Below, piece after piece: positions 9,085 through 17,100 of a stretch of DNA of 64,000 nucleotides. Both the position numbers and the translations under genes were made by a program. Under the pieces are notes generated by a model. It did not search any database. It was not told the DNA's origin and saw only the letters and a list, made by a program, of their open reading frames with translations. This DNA comes from Reichenbachiella carrageenanivorans (GTDB taxonomy: Bacteria; Bacteroidota; Bacteroidia; Cytophagales; Cyclobacteriaceae): positions 1,614,001-1,678,000 of the forward strand of contig NZ_CP106735.1 of assembly GCF_025639805.1 (NCBI RefSeq), in the 5' to 3' direction. The stretch's first letter is position 1. Each line of letters starts with the position of its first letter.

Positions 9085-9115
9085 CAAAATTACACTATTT
9101 TTGAATCTTTTTCAA
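9085..9115 (-). promoter_or_regulatory. Predicted promoter of the GT5-like/DUF4270/glmS operon
   Basis: Minus-strand TAATTTTG (9092 to 9085) fits the TAnnTTTG -7 element, with TTG at 9115-9113 after a 20-bp spacer. It points at the ATG at 9046. A plus-strand TATTTTTG box for panC overlaps the same spacer. Confidence 0.6.
9096..9103 (+). promoter_or_regulatory. Predicted -7 element upstream of panC
   Basis: TATTTTTG matches the Bacteroidota TAnnTTTG box 61 bp before the panC ATG. No good TTTG lies 19 bp upstream, so the -33 element is weak or absent. It sits inside the spacer of the opposing promoter. Confidence 0.4.
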
Positions 9116-9164
9116 TAGCGAAGAGTGCTTTCGCATGATATAGCCGCCTGAGTAGTAGGAAATA

Positions 9165-10022
9165 ATGAAAATAGTTGAAAGTATAGTAGAGTTGCAAGCC
9201 TATTTGGATTTGCAGCGATTGAAAGGAAAAGCAGTGGGCTTGGTGCCTACTATGGGTGCCCTGCACCAAGGACATCTAGAATTGATACATGCGTCCGTAC
9301 ACGCTTGCGACCTGACGGTGTGTAGTATTTTCGTAAACCCTACTCAGTTTAACAACCCCGACGATTTATTAAAATACCCCAAACAATTAGAAACCGATCA
9401 GCAATTGCTTTCAAAAGCAGGTTGTGATGTGGTTTTTGTGCCAACGGTAGCGGAGATGTATCCAGATCAGACAGAAAGTTTAAGCATGAGTTTTGGCGTT
9501 TTGGAGCATGTCCTAGAGGGAGAGTTTAGGCCAGGTCATTTTTCTGGAGTGGGCGTGGTGGTGTCGAAGTTGCTCAATATCGTCCAGCCACAGGTGGCAT
9601 TTTTTGGTCAGAAGGATTTGCAGCAGCTCGCGGTAATCCGAAAAATGGTGAGAGACTTAAATATCAGGACAAAGATAGTAGCAGTGCCTACCGTAAGAGA
9701 GCCAAGCGGACTGGCTATGTCTTCCCGCAACCTTCGTCTGTCTGAGATAGAAAAAGAAATAGCAGCCCATCTATACAAAACCATGCAAGGCTTGAAAGAT
9801 AGGGTGTGCTTTGGAGATAATGTGCCTGTTGCTATAGCGCAGAGCAAGGATTTACTGGCGCAGGTAGATGGGCTTCAGTTGGAGTATTTGGAAGTGGTAG
9901 ACTCTGCTACTATGCAGGTCGTGAGTGATCTGAGTGCCGCTGATAGTATTTCTATTTGTGCGGCAGCACATGTCGGCGAAGTGAGAATTATTGATAATAT
10001 GTACATAAAACAAACCGATTGA
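9165..10022 (+). CDS. panC: Pantothenate synthetase
   Basis: A 285-aa enzyme that joins pantoate and beta-alanine with ATP to make pantothenate for coenzyme A. The HIGH-like nucleotide site is LVPTMGALHQGHLEL (His34 and His37); FVNPTQFN, EGEFRPGHFSGV and FFGQKDLQQL are all family signatures, and SGLAMSSRN is the KMSKS-like loop. Length is normal. Its stop overlaps the TTG start of the next gene by 4 bp. In several Bacteroidota, as I recall, panD follows panC; it does not do so here, so beta-alanine supply must come from elsewhere. Confidence 0.97.
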   Translation: MKIVESIVELQAYLDLQRLKGKAVGLVPTMGALHQGHLELIHASVHACDLTVCSIFVNPTQFNNPDDLLKYPKQLETDQQLLSKAGCDVVFVPTVAEMYPDQTESLSMSFGVLEHVLEGEFRPGHFSGVGVVVSKLLNIVQPQVAFFGQKDLQQLAVIRKMVRDLNIRTKIVAVPTVREPSGLAMSSRNLRLSEIEKEIAAHLYKTMQGLKDRVCFGDNVPVAIAQSKDLLAQVDGLQLEYLEVVDSATMQVVSDLSAADSISICAAAHVGEVRIIDNMYIKQTD

Positions 10023-11032
10023 AAATTTCATCTATCCTGAAGTATAGCTTTTCATTGTTGCTCGCTGGCGTGCTTTTTTACTTCGCTTTTCGCAATGTTT
10101 CTATCACTGACTTTTTGAATAAAGTCAGTGAGGTCAACTATTGGTGGGTCGTTTGGTCAGTTGTGTTGTCATTGCTGAGCCACTGGCTTCGAGCGTATAG
10201 GTGGAACCTGATGTTGCGTCCCTTGGGTTATGAAAAGCTTTCTGATGGTCGTACGTTTTTGGCAGTGATGACAGGTTATTTGGCCAATTTGGCTTTCCCA
10301 AGATTGGGTGAGGTCACTCGATGTGGTGTGATGAAAAAAAATGATAAGGTGCCGATGAGTATTTCATTTGGAACTGTGATCACGGAGCGGGCCATAGATT
10401 TTTTGATTTTGCTATCTCTTATCCTGTTAGATTTTATCATAGAATTTGATTTGGTGTATGATTTCTTCATCAGCTCTGTAGGCTGGGATACAGAGGCCGA
10501 TCATACCTGGACGATTGTTATTATTGCTTTTATCCTTGTGGTTTTAGCTATAGTAGGAGTACTTATTCTGAAAAGAATTTTAGAGTATGAGTTTGAAAAT
10601 GCCTTTCTTCAAAAGATACATCGTGTGCTCACAGATATAGTAAATGGGTTGTTGTCTATTAGGAAAATACAGAATATTTCGGGCTTTGTCATTTCTACGA
10701 TTGGTATATGGGTGTTTTACTATTTGATGAGTTATGTGATCTTTTTCTCAATTAGCGAGACATCGAGCCTCGGTTTTGGTGCAGGCTTATCTATATTGGC
10801 AGCTGCTGGAGTAGCTATGGCTATGCCTGTGCAAGGAGGTATAGGCGCTTATCATACGTTAGTGAGTGGCGTGCTGATCATCTACGGAATAGAGGCGACT
10901 AGCGGATTGTTTTTTGCCACTTTGCTCCATACCTCTCAGTTAGTGAGTATTTTGTTTTTTGGGGGGCTCAGTGTATTAGGGACTTTAATAATTGCTCGAA
11001 AGAGAAAAACAGAAGATCCCCTAAAACCGTAA
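10019..11032 (+). CDS. YbhN/LPG-synthase-TM-like integral membrane protein (UPF0104 type)
   Basis: A 337-aa protein with about eight membrane spans, resembling the flippase-like transmembrane half of lysylphosphatidylglycerol synthase (UPF0104/YbhN). Signs are SHWLRAYRWNLML, TGYLANLAFPRLGEVTRCGVM around residues 86-106, a GAGLSILAAAGVAMAMPVQGGIGAYH loop and the absence of the soluble aminoacyl-transferase domain. The start is a TTG at 10019, overlapping the panC TGA by 4 bp (TTGA), which implies translational coupling. It probably moves or handles a lipid at the inner membrane; the substrate is unknown. Confidence 0.8.
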   Translation: MKISSILKYSFSLLLAGVLFYFAFRNVSITDFLNKVSEVNYWWVVWSVVLSLLSHWLRAYRWNLMLRPLGYEKLSDGRTFLAVMTGYLANLAFPRLGEVTRCGVMKKNDKVPMSISFGTVITERAIDFLILLSLILLDFIIEFDLVYDFFISSVGWDTEADHTWTIVIIAFILVVLAIVGVLILKRILEYEFENAFLQKIHRVLTDIVNGLLSIRKIQNISGFVISTIGIWVFYYLMSYVIFFSISETSSLGFGAGLSILAAAGVAMAMPVQGGIGAYHTLVSGVLIIYGIEATSGLFFATLLHTSQLVSILFFGGLSVLGTLIIARKRKTEDPLKP

Positions 11033-11072
11033 TAAGAGCGTTAGATATTTGAAACCATTAAATCATATATAA

Positions 11073-11759
11073 ATGTTAATCATCTTTTTAGTCTTTTTTT
11101 TGGTTGGGCTTTATGTTAGCAATAAGCTCAAGAGTAAGTTTAAGAAGTATTCGCAAATCGCTTTGCAATCGGGCCTTTCAGGAAGAGAAATAGCGGAATT
11201 GATGCTGCGCGACAATGGAATCACTGACGTGAAAGTAATTTCCGTGCAGGGGCATTTGTCTGATCACTATAATCCTGCCAACAAAACGGTAAATCTCAGC
11301 CCTGAAGTATATGCTGGTAGAAGTGCTGCTGCTGCTGCTGTGGCGGCTCACGAATGCGGACACGCTGTTCAGCACGCTACGGCTTATAGCTTTTTAGAAT
11401 TCCGTTCGGCCATGGTGCCTATACAGAACATAAGTTCTAAAATCCTGAATTTCATTTTGATTGGCATGTTCTTTTTTGGCTTTGCCATGAAGTCCTTTGG
11501 CTTGGATACCATTTTTTTAGTTGTAGTCGCTGCGCAGTTTGTGATTACCATGTTTTCTTTGGTGACTTTGCCTGTGGAATTTGATGCCAGTAAGCGCGCA
11601 CTTGCCTGGATCGACCAGCGAGGTATTGTGACGAGTCAAGAACATAGTATGGCTAAAGATGCTTTGCATTGGGCAGCCATGACCTATGTAGTAGCAGCCT
11701 TGGCGGCGATCACACAATTACTTTATTTTGTAATGCTGTTTTTGGGAAGTCGGGATTAG
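11073..11759 (+). CDS. YugP-type neutral zinc metallopeptidase, membrane-bound
   Basis: A 228-aa membrane protease-like protein. A span at residues 1-16 is followed by a soluble part with HECGH at 93-97 (zinc-binding HExxH) inside AAVAAHECGHAVQHA, and then two or three hydrophobic spans (about 122-143, 150-170 and 200-224). VTLPVEFDASKRAL near 170 supplies the downstream acidic ligand region typical of the YugP/DUF2268-like group. Its substrate is unknown. It lies 40 bp after the YbhN-like gene and is followed by a strong terminator, so it ends the panC transcript. Confidence 0.85.
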   Translation: MLIIFLVFFLVGLYVSNKLKSKFKKYSQIALQSGLSGREIAELMLRDNGITDVKVISVQGHLSDHYNPANKTVNLSPEVYAGRSAAAAAVAAHECGHAVQHATAYSFLEFRSAMVPIQNISSKILNFILIGMFFFGFAMKSFGLDTIFLVVVAAQFVITMFSLVTLPVEFDASKRALAWIDQRGIVTSQEHSMAKDALHWAAMTYVVAALAAITQLLYFVMLFLGSRD

Positions 11760-11782
11760 GTTAGTTTCGATCTAAAGATTTT

Positions 11783-11817
11783 AAAAAAGACTTGAATATT
11801 GTTCAAGTCTTTTTTTT
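11783..11817 (+). terminator. Rho-independent terminator after the zinc peptidase gene
   Basis: A 14-bp stem (AAAAAAGACTTGAA with TTCAAGTCTTTTTT) and a 5-nt loop, ending in a run of T. It sits 23 bp past the stop at 11759. Confidence 0.9.
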
Positions 11818-11825
11818 ATATATTT

Positions 11826-11839
11826 GTATGCATGCATAC
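11826..11839. promoter_or_regulatory. Perfect 14-bp palindrome, possible operator
   Basis: GTATGCATGCATAC is its own reverse complement and lies between the terminator of the peptidase gene and the acyl-CoA dehydrogenase start, 117 bp before the ATG. A dimeric regulator could bind here. No regulator gene is adjacent to support this. Confidence 0.25.
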
Positions 11840-11955
11840 TATATTGATTCAGAATAATATGTCGCCAATTAAGTATTAATTGCATTAATTGAAATTAAAA
11901 TCTTTTAATGTGTAATGATTGCAAATTATCTTTCGAAACTAAAACAACCCTCAAA

Positions 11956-13095
11956 ATGAATTTTGTATTGACCGAAGAACAATTAGCAGTACGAGACGCT
12001 GCCAGAGAATTTGCTCAAACCGAACTTTTGCCAGGCGTAATCGAACGGGATGAAAACCAGCAGTTTCCGGCCGAGCAGGTCAAAAAAATGGGAGAGCTTG
12101 GGTTTATGGGGATGATGGTAGATCCAAAATACAATGGTGGTGGTATGGATACCATTTCTTATGTGCTGGCCATGGAAGAGATATCAAAGGTAGATGCTTC
12201 ATGTTCTGTAGTGATGTCGGTCAACAATTCATTGGTGTGCTGGGGTTTGGAGAAATTTGGCACAGAGGAGCAAAAAGAAAAGTACCTCAAGCGTTTGGCT
12301 TCTGGGGAAATTATCGGAGCTTTCTGTTTGTCTGAGCCCGAGGCCGGTTCGGATGCCACTTCGCAAAGAACGACTGCAGAAGACAAGGGCGATTATTACC
12401 TGTTGAACGGAACTAAAAACTGGATTACCAACGGTAGTAGTGCGTCGGTATATATTGTAATGGCACAAACCGATGTAGAGAAAAAACACAGAGGTATCAA
12501 TGCATTGATAGTAGAGAAGGGAACAGAAGGTTTTACTGTAGGACCAAAAGAAAATAAACTAGGTATCCGAGGCTCGGATACGCATTCTTTGATGTTTCAG
12601 GATGTAAAGGTTCCCAAGGAGAACCGAATAGGTGAAGATGGCTTTGGCTTTTCGCTGGCTATGCAAGTGCTCAATGGGGGTAGAATAGGTATTGCCTCCC
12701 AAGCTTTGGGTATTGCTAGTGGGGCTATGGAGTTGGCAATTAATTACTCAAAAGAACGAAAATCGTTTGGAAAGCCAATCTGCGAGCACCAAGGTATTCA
12801 GTTTAAATTGTCGGAAATGGCGACCAATATTGAAGCTGCCAGATTGCTATGCTTACAAGCTGCAGCTAAAAAAGACAGAAAAGAAGACTTTGTGAAAGAG
12901 GCTGCAATGGCTAAGCTGTTTGCTTCGAAAGTAGCCATGGAAACCACTGTAGAGGCAGTTCAAGTACATGGTGGCTACGGGTTTGTGAAGGAATTTCATG
13001 TCGAGCGATTGATGCGAGACGCGAAGATTACACAGATCTATGAAGGGACTTCAGAGATACAAAAAATTGTAATTGCTCGCGAGATATTAAAATAG
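11956..13095 (+). CDS. Acyl-CoA dehydrogenase
   Basis: A 379-aa FAD enzyme that introduces the trans-2 double bond in acyl-CoA during beta-oxidation or amino-acid catabolism. Sequence signs are MNFVLTEEQLAVRDAAREFA, AFCLSEPEAGSDA (FAD/substrate loop), TGTKNWITNG-like LNGTKNWITNG, and the C-terminal IYEGTSEIQKIVIAREIL; EAVQVHGGYGF precedes it. The catalytic base lies in the YEGTSEI segment as in short- and butyryl-chain enzymes. I start at the ATG at 11956; an in-frame ATG 48 bp upstream adds a Cys-containing tail that is not family-like. Chain-length preference cannot be read from the sequence. Confidence 0.95.
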   Translation: MNFVLTEEQLAVRDAAREFAQTELLPGVIERDENQQFPAEQVKKMGELGFMGMMVDPKYNGGGMDTISYVLAMEEISKVDASCSVVMSVNNSLVCWGLEKFGTEEQKEKYLKRLASGEIIGAFCLSEPEAGSDATSQRTTAEDKGDYYLLNGTKNWITNGSSASVYIVMAQTDVEKKHRGINALIVEKGTEGFTVGPKENKLGIRGSDTHSLMFQDVKVPKENRIGEDGFGFSLAMQVLNGGRIGIASQALGIASGAMELAINYSKERKSFGKPICEHQGIQFKLSEMATNIEAARLLCLQAAAKKDRKEDFVKEAAMAKLFASKVAMETTVEAVQVHGGYGFVKEFHVERLMRDAKITQIYEGTSEIQKIVIAREILK

Positions 13096-13217
13096 TATAA
13101 ATGTCCAACGGTATTAATTTATTTATAATCTTTGTATTTATTATACATTATATTAGATTTATACAATAATACCAATGGAAATTAGCTCAAATCAAAGGGC
13201 TACTCCGAAATAATTCA

Positions 13218-14138
13218 ATGGAGGACTATAACAAAATCATCGAGTCTTTATCGGTAAGGTTCATTTCAGCTAAGAATATTAATATTTTGCAACCGCTTAC
13301 GGTTGAGAATTATTATGATGTAGAAAATGTGTTCATCTATGTGCACAAAGGCGAGGTGAAATTCGGAAAGGAAAAAGAGGTGGTCAAAGAGAATGAAATA
13401 CTCTTTGTGCCAGGAGGAAAAATGGTAGGCCTTACCTATGGTAGTGGCAACTCTATGAATCTTTCTAATGATGATTTTATCAATAATAAAGAAAAGTTTT
13501 TTCAGACGAGCGATTCGTATATTGCCAAGCCAGATCATGAGAATATCACCATGATCAATTTTGAGGCAAAAGTTTTTGATACCGTCAATTTCTTTGCGTC
13601 TTTAGATATTCCTGCTTTTGTAATTAAGGGTAATCACAACTTGATCTCTTTGGTCAAATTGATTGTCACGGAGATTTATTCTGATACGCCAGGTAAGGCT
13701 AGAGTGGTGAATCTAGAAACAGACCATCTTGTAGTAGAACTGATTAGGCATATACTGAGTAAGGGTTTGTTTGTTGAGCAATTGGCTACAAACTCTACTT
13801 ATTTTAAAGATCCACGTCTCATAGATATTTTTTCCTTTATCAAGGACAACTTGCAAGAAGATCTTTCTAATAAAATATTGGCTAATGTGGCCAATGTCTC
13901 TGAGGATTATGTAGGACAGTATTTTAAAATGCTTACGGGCATTAATCCACAGGATTATATCGAGTATCAGCGAATGGAGATGGCTGTAAATATGCTACGA
14001 ACGACAAAGAAAAGCATTCGAGATATAGGTAAAGAAGTAGGATACAAAGACACCGCGTACTTTTGTAGAAGATTCAAAATGATGTTTGGTATACCTGCTG
14101 GTAAAATGAGACGAAGAGAGACGTTAATGAACGTCTAG
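13218..14138 (+). CDS. AraC family transcriptional regulator
   Basis: A 306-aa regulator. The N-terminal part (about 20-110) looks like a cupin sensor, with VENYYDVENVFIYVHKGEVKFG and ENEILFVPGGKMVGL. The C-terminal 100 residues form a double helix-turn-helix: LANVANVSEDYVGQYFKMLTG (first) and SIRDIGKEVGYKDTAYFCRRF (second), followed by FGIPAGKMRRRE. Its target is unknown; the acyl-CoA dehydrogenase 122 bp upstream is the nearest candidate. Its last 15 bp overlap the end of the convergent GGGP-synthase gene. Confidence 0.9.
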   Translation: MEDYNKIIESLSVRFISAKNINILQPLTVENYYDVENVFIYVHKGEVKFGKEKEVVKENEILFVPGGKMVGLTYGSGNSMNLSNDDFINNKEKFFQTSDSYIAKPDHENITMINFEAKVFDTVNFFASLDIPAFVIKGNHNLISLVKLIVTEIYSDTPGKARVVNLETDHLVVELIRHILSKGLFVEQLATNSTYFKDPRLIDIFSFIKDNLQEDLSNKILANVANVSEDYVGQYFKMLTGINPQDYIEYQRMEMAVNMLRTTKKSIRDIGKEVGYKDTAYFCRRFKMMFGIPAGKMRRRETLMNV

Positions 14139-14888
14139 CTTCTCATTGATTACATGTATGCGTTCAGATACCTGAATCAACAAACTCTCCTCTTTTTCAA
14201 GCGCATTGCCAATCACCACCATGTCTGCTCCAGCTTCTAAGGCTAGGTTGACTCTACTTAGTGAATTAAGCCCTCCCCCTACTACCAAGGGGACCTCTAT
14301 AGAGCGAGCCACTGTAGATATTACTTTTTGTGGAATAGGTTCGTCGGCACCGCTTCCTGCATCTAGATAGATGGTTTGTAGCCCTAGCATTTCGCCCGCC
14401 ATGGCTGTACAGGCTGCGATTGTAGGTTTGTCCGAGGGCAGTGGTACGGTATTGCTCATGTAGCTGGCAGAGGTAGGTGCGCCAGAGTTTACTAGCATAT
14501 ACCCCATAGGGATAACTTCTAGTTTGCTTTTTTTCAATATGGGTGCCGCTAGTACATGCTGTCCGATGAGAAAGTCTGCATTTCTTCCTGAAATGAGTGA
14601 AAGCAAAAATATTGCGTCGGCATTAGAGTCTATCTGGATGTGATTGCCAGGAAAAATAACCACAGGGATATTGCTATTCGATTTGATGATCGAGATTACT
14701 TTTGAAAAGTTGTCGTTTGTGATTAGGCTTCCTCCAACCAAGAGATAGTCTACTTTATTCTCTACACAAAGATTGACAAGCCGAATGAGTCCGCCAATGT
14801 CCGTGGACTTGTCGGGATCGATCAGTACGGCCAGTGCTTTCTCGTTGCGGGCTTTTTTATCTTGTAGTTGATTCAGCAGCTTGTTCAT
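14124..14888 (-). CDS. Geranylgeranylglyceryl phosphate synthase-like prenyltransferase (PcrB/GGGPS family, group II)
   Basis: A 254-aa TIM-barrel prenyltransferase. ALAVLIDPDKS near the N-terminus is the family entry; YLLVGGSLIT, IFPGNHIQID (residues about 80-89), IPMGYMLVNSGAPTS, IYLDAGSGA and VGGGLNSL, then GADMVVIGNALE, are the phosphate- and prenyl-binding loops. In archaea the enzyme attaches geranylgeranyl-PP to sn-glycerol-1-phosphate; members from Bacteroidota are known. The start at 14888 gives MNKLLNQLQDKKA and overlaps the upstream gene by 32 bp; an ATG at 14927 is an alternative. Product in this organism is an inference. Confidence 0.88.
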   Translation of the reverse strand: MNKLLNQLQDKKARNEKALAVLIDPDKSTDIGGLIRLVNLCVENKVDYLLVGGSLITNDNFSKVISIIKSNSNIPVVIFPGNHIQIDSNADAIFLLSLISGRNADFLIGQHVLAAPILKKSKLEVIPMGYMLVNSGAPTSASYMSNTVPLPSDKPTIAACTAMAGEMLGLQTIYLDAGSGADEPIPQKVISTVARSIEVPLVVGGGLNSLSRVNLALEAGADMVVIGNALEKEESLLIQVSERIHVINEKLDVH

Positions 14889-15231
14889 CTTTTTGGCTTT
14901 TGCTGTTGAGCATGGAAATTTTTTCAATGGCTAGCGGGAGTAGCTTTTGTATAGCAATGGATATTACGGAGGTAGTTACTGCTGATGGTCGACTAGTTGC
15001 TTTTTTATCCTTCGAACGCTTGGTTTTCGTTTTGGGGGAGCTACTAGGCGCAATCAATTTGTAGAGGAGTGTCACGGCTATTACACCTGCGCCTATCACT
15101 GCTAGTGTTTTCAGGCTGTTTTCTACTTGGGTTTCGAGGGTTGAGGCCTCATTTTCCAAATGAGCCATGAGCTTTTTTTCTTCGGAAAGTAGCAGTTCTC
15201 GTTTATCCAATATTTCTTTTTTATTGCTCAT
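14857..15231 (-). CDS. Small single-span membrane protein of unknown function
   Basis: A 124-aa protein I do not recognise. It has an N-terminal coiled-coil-like charged part (DKRELLLSEEKKLMAHLENE), one span near residues 42-60 (TLAVIGAGVIAVTLLYKLI), a basic low-complexity linker (SSSPKTKTKRSKDKKATS), then an amphipathic or weakly hydrophobic helix (SVISIAIQKLLPLAIEKI). It overlaps the upstream holin-like gene by 11 bp and the GGGP-synthase gene by 32 bp, so all three are translated together. The pair with the upstream gene resembles membrane-anchoring YqjD/YqjE-type stress proteins, but that is only an analogy. Confidence 0.7.
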   Translation of the reverse strand: MSNKKEILDKRELLLSEEKKLMAHLENEASTLETQVENSLKTLAVIGAGVIAVTLLYKLIAPSSSPKTKTKRSKDKKATSRPSAVTTSVISIAIQKLLPLAIEKISMLNSKSQKDEQAAESTTR

Positions 15232-15583
15232 CCTTGTTCGAAGGTTCTTTGGTGATGTTTTCCATCAATTTGGTCTCGAAGAATACTTTGAGTTTTCCTG
15301 ATTTTAAAAAGTAAAAAACCAATAGCAAAAGCAGCAAATAAAGCCCTGATACGATCAAATAGCCTACGGAATCACCAGGGAAATATGAGTTTAAAAAATT
15401 GGCCAAAGCAATACTCAGAAAGGTAACCATCAGACCCGAAATAACCAAGATGACCAAGTAAGCGATCATTTGAGCTAGCAGATTAGAAAGGTGCTCGGTC
15501 AGATCCAATTTGAACAATTCAAATTTGACTCGAAGGTATTCTGTAAAGGTCTCTTTTAGTTTACTTATGTTCAATATATCCAC
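15221..15583 (-). CDS. Holin-X / DUF1469-type (phage holin family) membrane protein
   Basis: A 120-aa protein with an N-terminal amphipathic helix (LRVKFELFKLDLTEHLSNLLAQ) and two long spans at about residues 38-65 and 73-95, followed by a basic tail. This layout fits the putative holin-X/YqjE-like family. Despite the family name no phage genes surround it, and it is probably a chromosomal envelope protein. It is first in a three-gene overlapping set with the small membrane protein and the GGGP-synthase-like gene. Confidence 0.75.
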   Translation of the reverse strand: MDILNISKLKETFTEYLRVKFELFKLDLTEHLSNLLAQMIAYLVILVISGLMVTFLSIALANFLNSYFPGDSVGYLIVSGLYLLLLLLVFYFLKSGKLKVFFETKLMENITKEPSNKDEQ

Positions 15584-15675
15584 GATGTTATTCCTATCAA
15601 TTGAGGCTTAAATATAAAGGATATCAGTTAGACGATGGATTACTTCGCCGAAGATAAAAATTAGGTAGGTTCTGA

Positions 15676-15697
15676 TTTCAGTATCTCAATACTGAAA
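15676..15697. repeat. Perfect 9-bp stem-loop between M20 and holin-like genes
   Basis: TTTCAGTAT, a 4-nt loop, and ATACTGAAA. It follows the M20 amidohydrolase stop (15743) in the direction of transcription but has no T run on either side, so it may be an RNA 3'-end stabiliser rather than a true intrinsic terminator. Confidence 0.45.
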
Positions 15698-15742
15698 CAC
15701 GAGCAAAGAACAGTATTTAGTGAGCTGGTTTCCTGTTGTTGG

Positions 15743-16936
15743 CTATTGAGCGTTTAGCTCGTGTATGGCAAGCCATGCCATGAGGCCAGGCCCATGTGAC
15801 AGTGCGTCTTCGTCGATGTCGAAGGTAGGTGTATGCACGGCAGACACGATGCCTTTGGCTTCATTTCTGGTGCCTAGTCTGTAGAAACAGGCGTCTACTT
15901 CTTGGGAATAATAGGCGAAATCTTCGGCACCCATCCAAACGTCGAGATCTACTACGTTTTCTTTTCCTAGGTAGGCGATGGCGGCTTGTTTGGCTCTTTC
16001 TGTCAGTTCGGGTTCATTCTTTAGAAATGGGTAGCCTACTTGAATGTTGAAATTGCAAGACCCCCCCATGGACTCGGCTATGCCTTCTGCCATTTTTTTC
16101 ATTTTCACATGCGCTTCTTTGCGCCATTTTTCATCTAGTGTTCTGAAGGTGCCTTCTATTTTTACTTCGTTTGGGATCACATTGGTGGCGCCATGAGCGA
16201 GTACTTTGCCAAAACTAAGTACGCTAGGTGTTTTAGGAGCAGCCATTCTACTTACCACTTGTTGCAGTGCGATGATGATGTGAGAAGCTATGACTACAGG
16301 GTCTACATTGTGCTCAGGTAGTGCGCCATGTCCACCTTTCCCAGTTACGGTTACATATAGTTCATCGGCACTGGCCATGTACATGCCCTCTCTAAATCCC
16401 ACTTTGCCTACAGGAATCAGTGGCATTACATGCTGTCCAAAAATAGCACTAGGTTTTGGGTTTTCAAGCACGCCTTCTTTGATCATGAGTGAAGCGCCTC
16501 CAGGGAAAACTTCTTCGCCAGGTTGAAAAATAAATTTGATGGTGCCTTCGAATTCGTCTTTTACCTGATTTAGGATATTGACTGTGGTTAATAATGAGGA
16601 GGTGTGTACATCATGCCCACAAGCATGCATGACGCCTTTTTTCTTCGACTTGTATGGTTTGTCGCTTTCTTCGATGATAGGAAGAGCGTCCATGTCGGCA
16701 CGAAGAGCAATGGTATTTTTCGTTGGGTTTTTCCCTTCGATGATGGCCTCAATACCATTGCCTGCGATTCCAGTTTTTGTCTTAATTCCTATTTTTTGTA
16801 ATTGAGTCAATACATACTTGGCCGTCTCTGTTTCTTGAAAGGAGAGCTCAGGGTTGGCGTGTATATGCTGCCTATTGGCTACAGTTTCTTGGTGTAGCGA
16901 TTGAGATAGAGATTTTATTTTGTCTAATAGAGCCAT
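15743..16936 (-). CDS. M20 family amidohydrolase (N-acyl amino acid / hippurate hydrolase type)
   Basis: A 397-aa metal-dependent amidohydrolase. HACGHDVHTSSL (residues 104-115) gives metal ligands Cys106, His108 and nearby residues; FQPGEEVFPGGA holds the catalytic Glu141 and ligand Glu142; GKGGHGALPEHNVDP starts the dimerisation lid domain, and GAEDFAYY near residue 340 gives the last ligand region. There is no signal peptide, so it acts in the cytoplasm. Such enzymes release amino acids from N-acyl or hippurate-like substrates; the true substrate is unknown. Genes on both sides are more than 150 bp away, so it may be transcribed alone. Confidence 0.92.
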   Translation of the reverse strand: MALLDKIKSLSQSLHQETVANRQHIHANPELSFQETETAKYVLTQLQKIGIKTKTGIAGNGIEAIIEGKNPTKNTIALRADMDALPIIEESDKPYKSKKKGVMHACGHDVHTSSLLTTVNILNQVKDEFEGTIKFIFQPGEEVFPGGASLMIKEGVLENPKPSAIFGQHVMPLIPVGKVGFREGMYMASADELYVTVTGKGGHGALPEHNVDPVVIASHIIIALQQVVSRMAAPKTPSVLSFGKVLAHGATNVIPNEVKIEGTFRTLDEKWRKEAHVKMKKMAEGIAESMGGSCNFNIQVGYPFLKNEPELTERAKQAAIAYLGKENVVDLDVWMGAEDFAYYSQEVDACFYRLGTRNEAKGIVSAVHTPTFDIDEDALSHGPGLMAWLAIHELNAQ

Positions 16937-17100
16937 GGGCGAATTTTTGGCAATTTAATGAAATAAACCAAGTTGGGTATGTCCTATTCGCGCAGTTCAT
17001 TAATTTTTTAAACTGTTTAAAGTAGTCTGCCATTCATTGCAGGAATGGTAATGATTAGGCTTAAAAAGCAATGAAAATTTCGAATGTATGCAGGGTTTCG

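Noticed and set aside
15221..15583. A phage holin as evidence of a prophage
   Set aside because: No capsid, tail, integrase or lysin genes are nearby; holin-X-type proteins are common chromosomal envelope genes.
17030..17048. CCATTC/GAATGG inverted repeat between the M20 and SPOR genes
   Set aside because: A 6-bp stem with no T run is too weak to call a terminator or operator.
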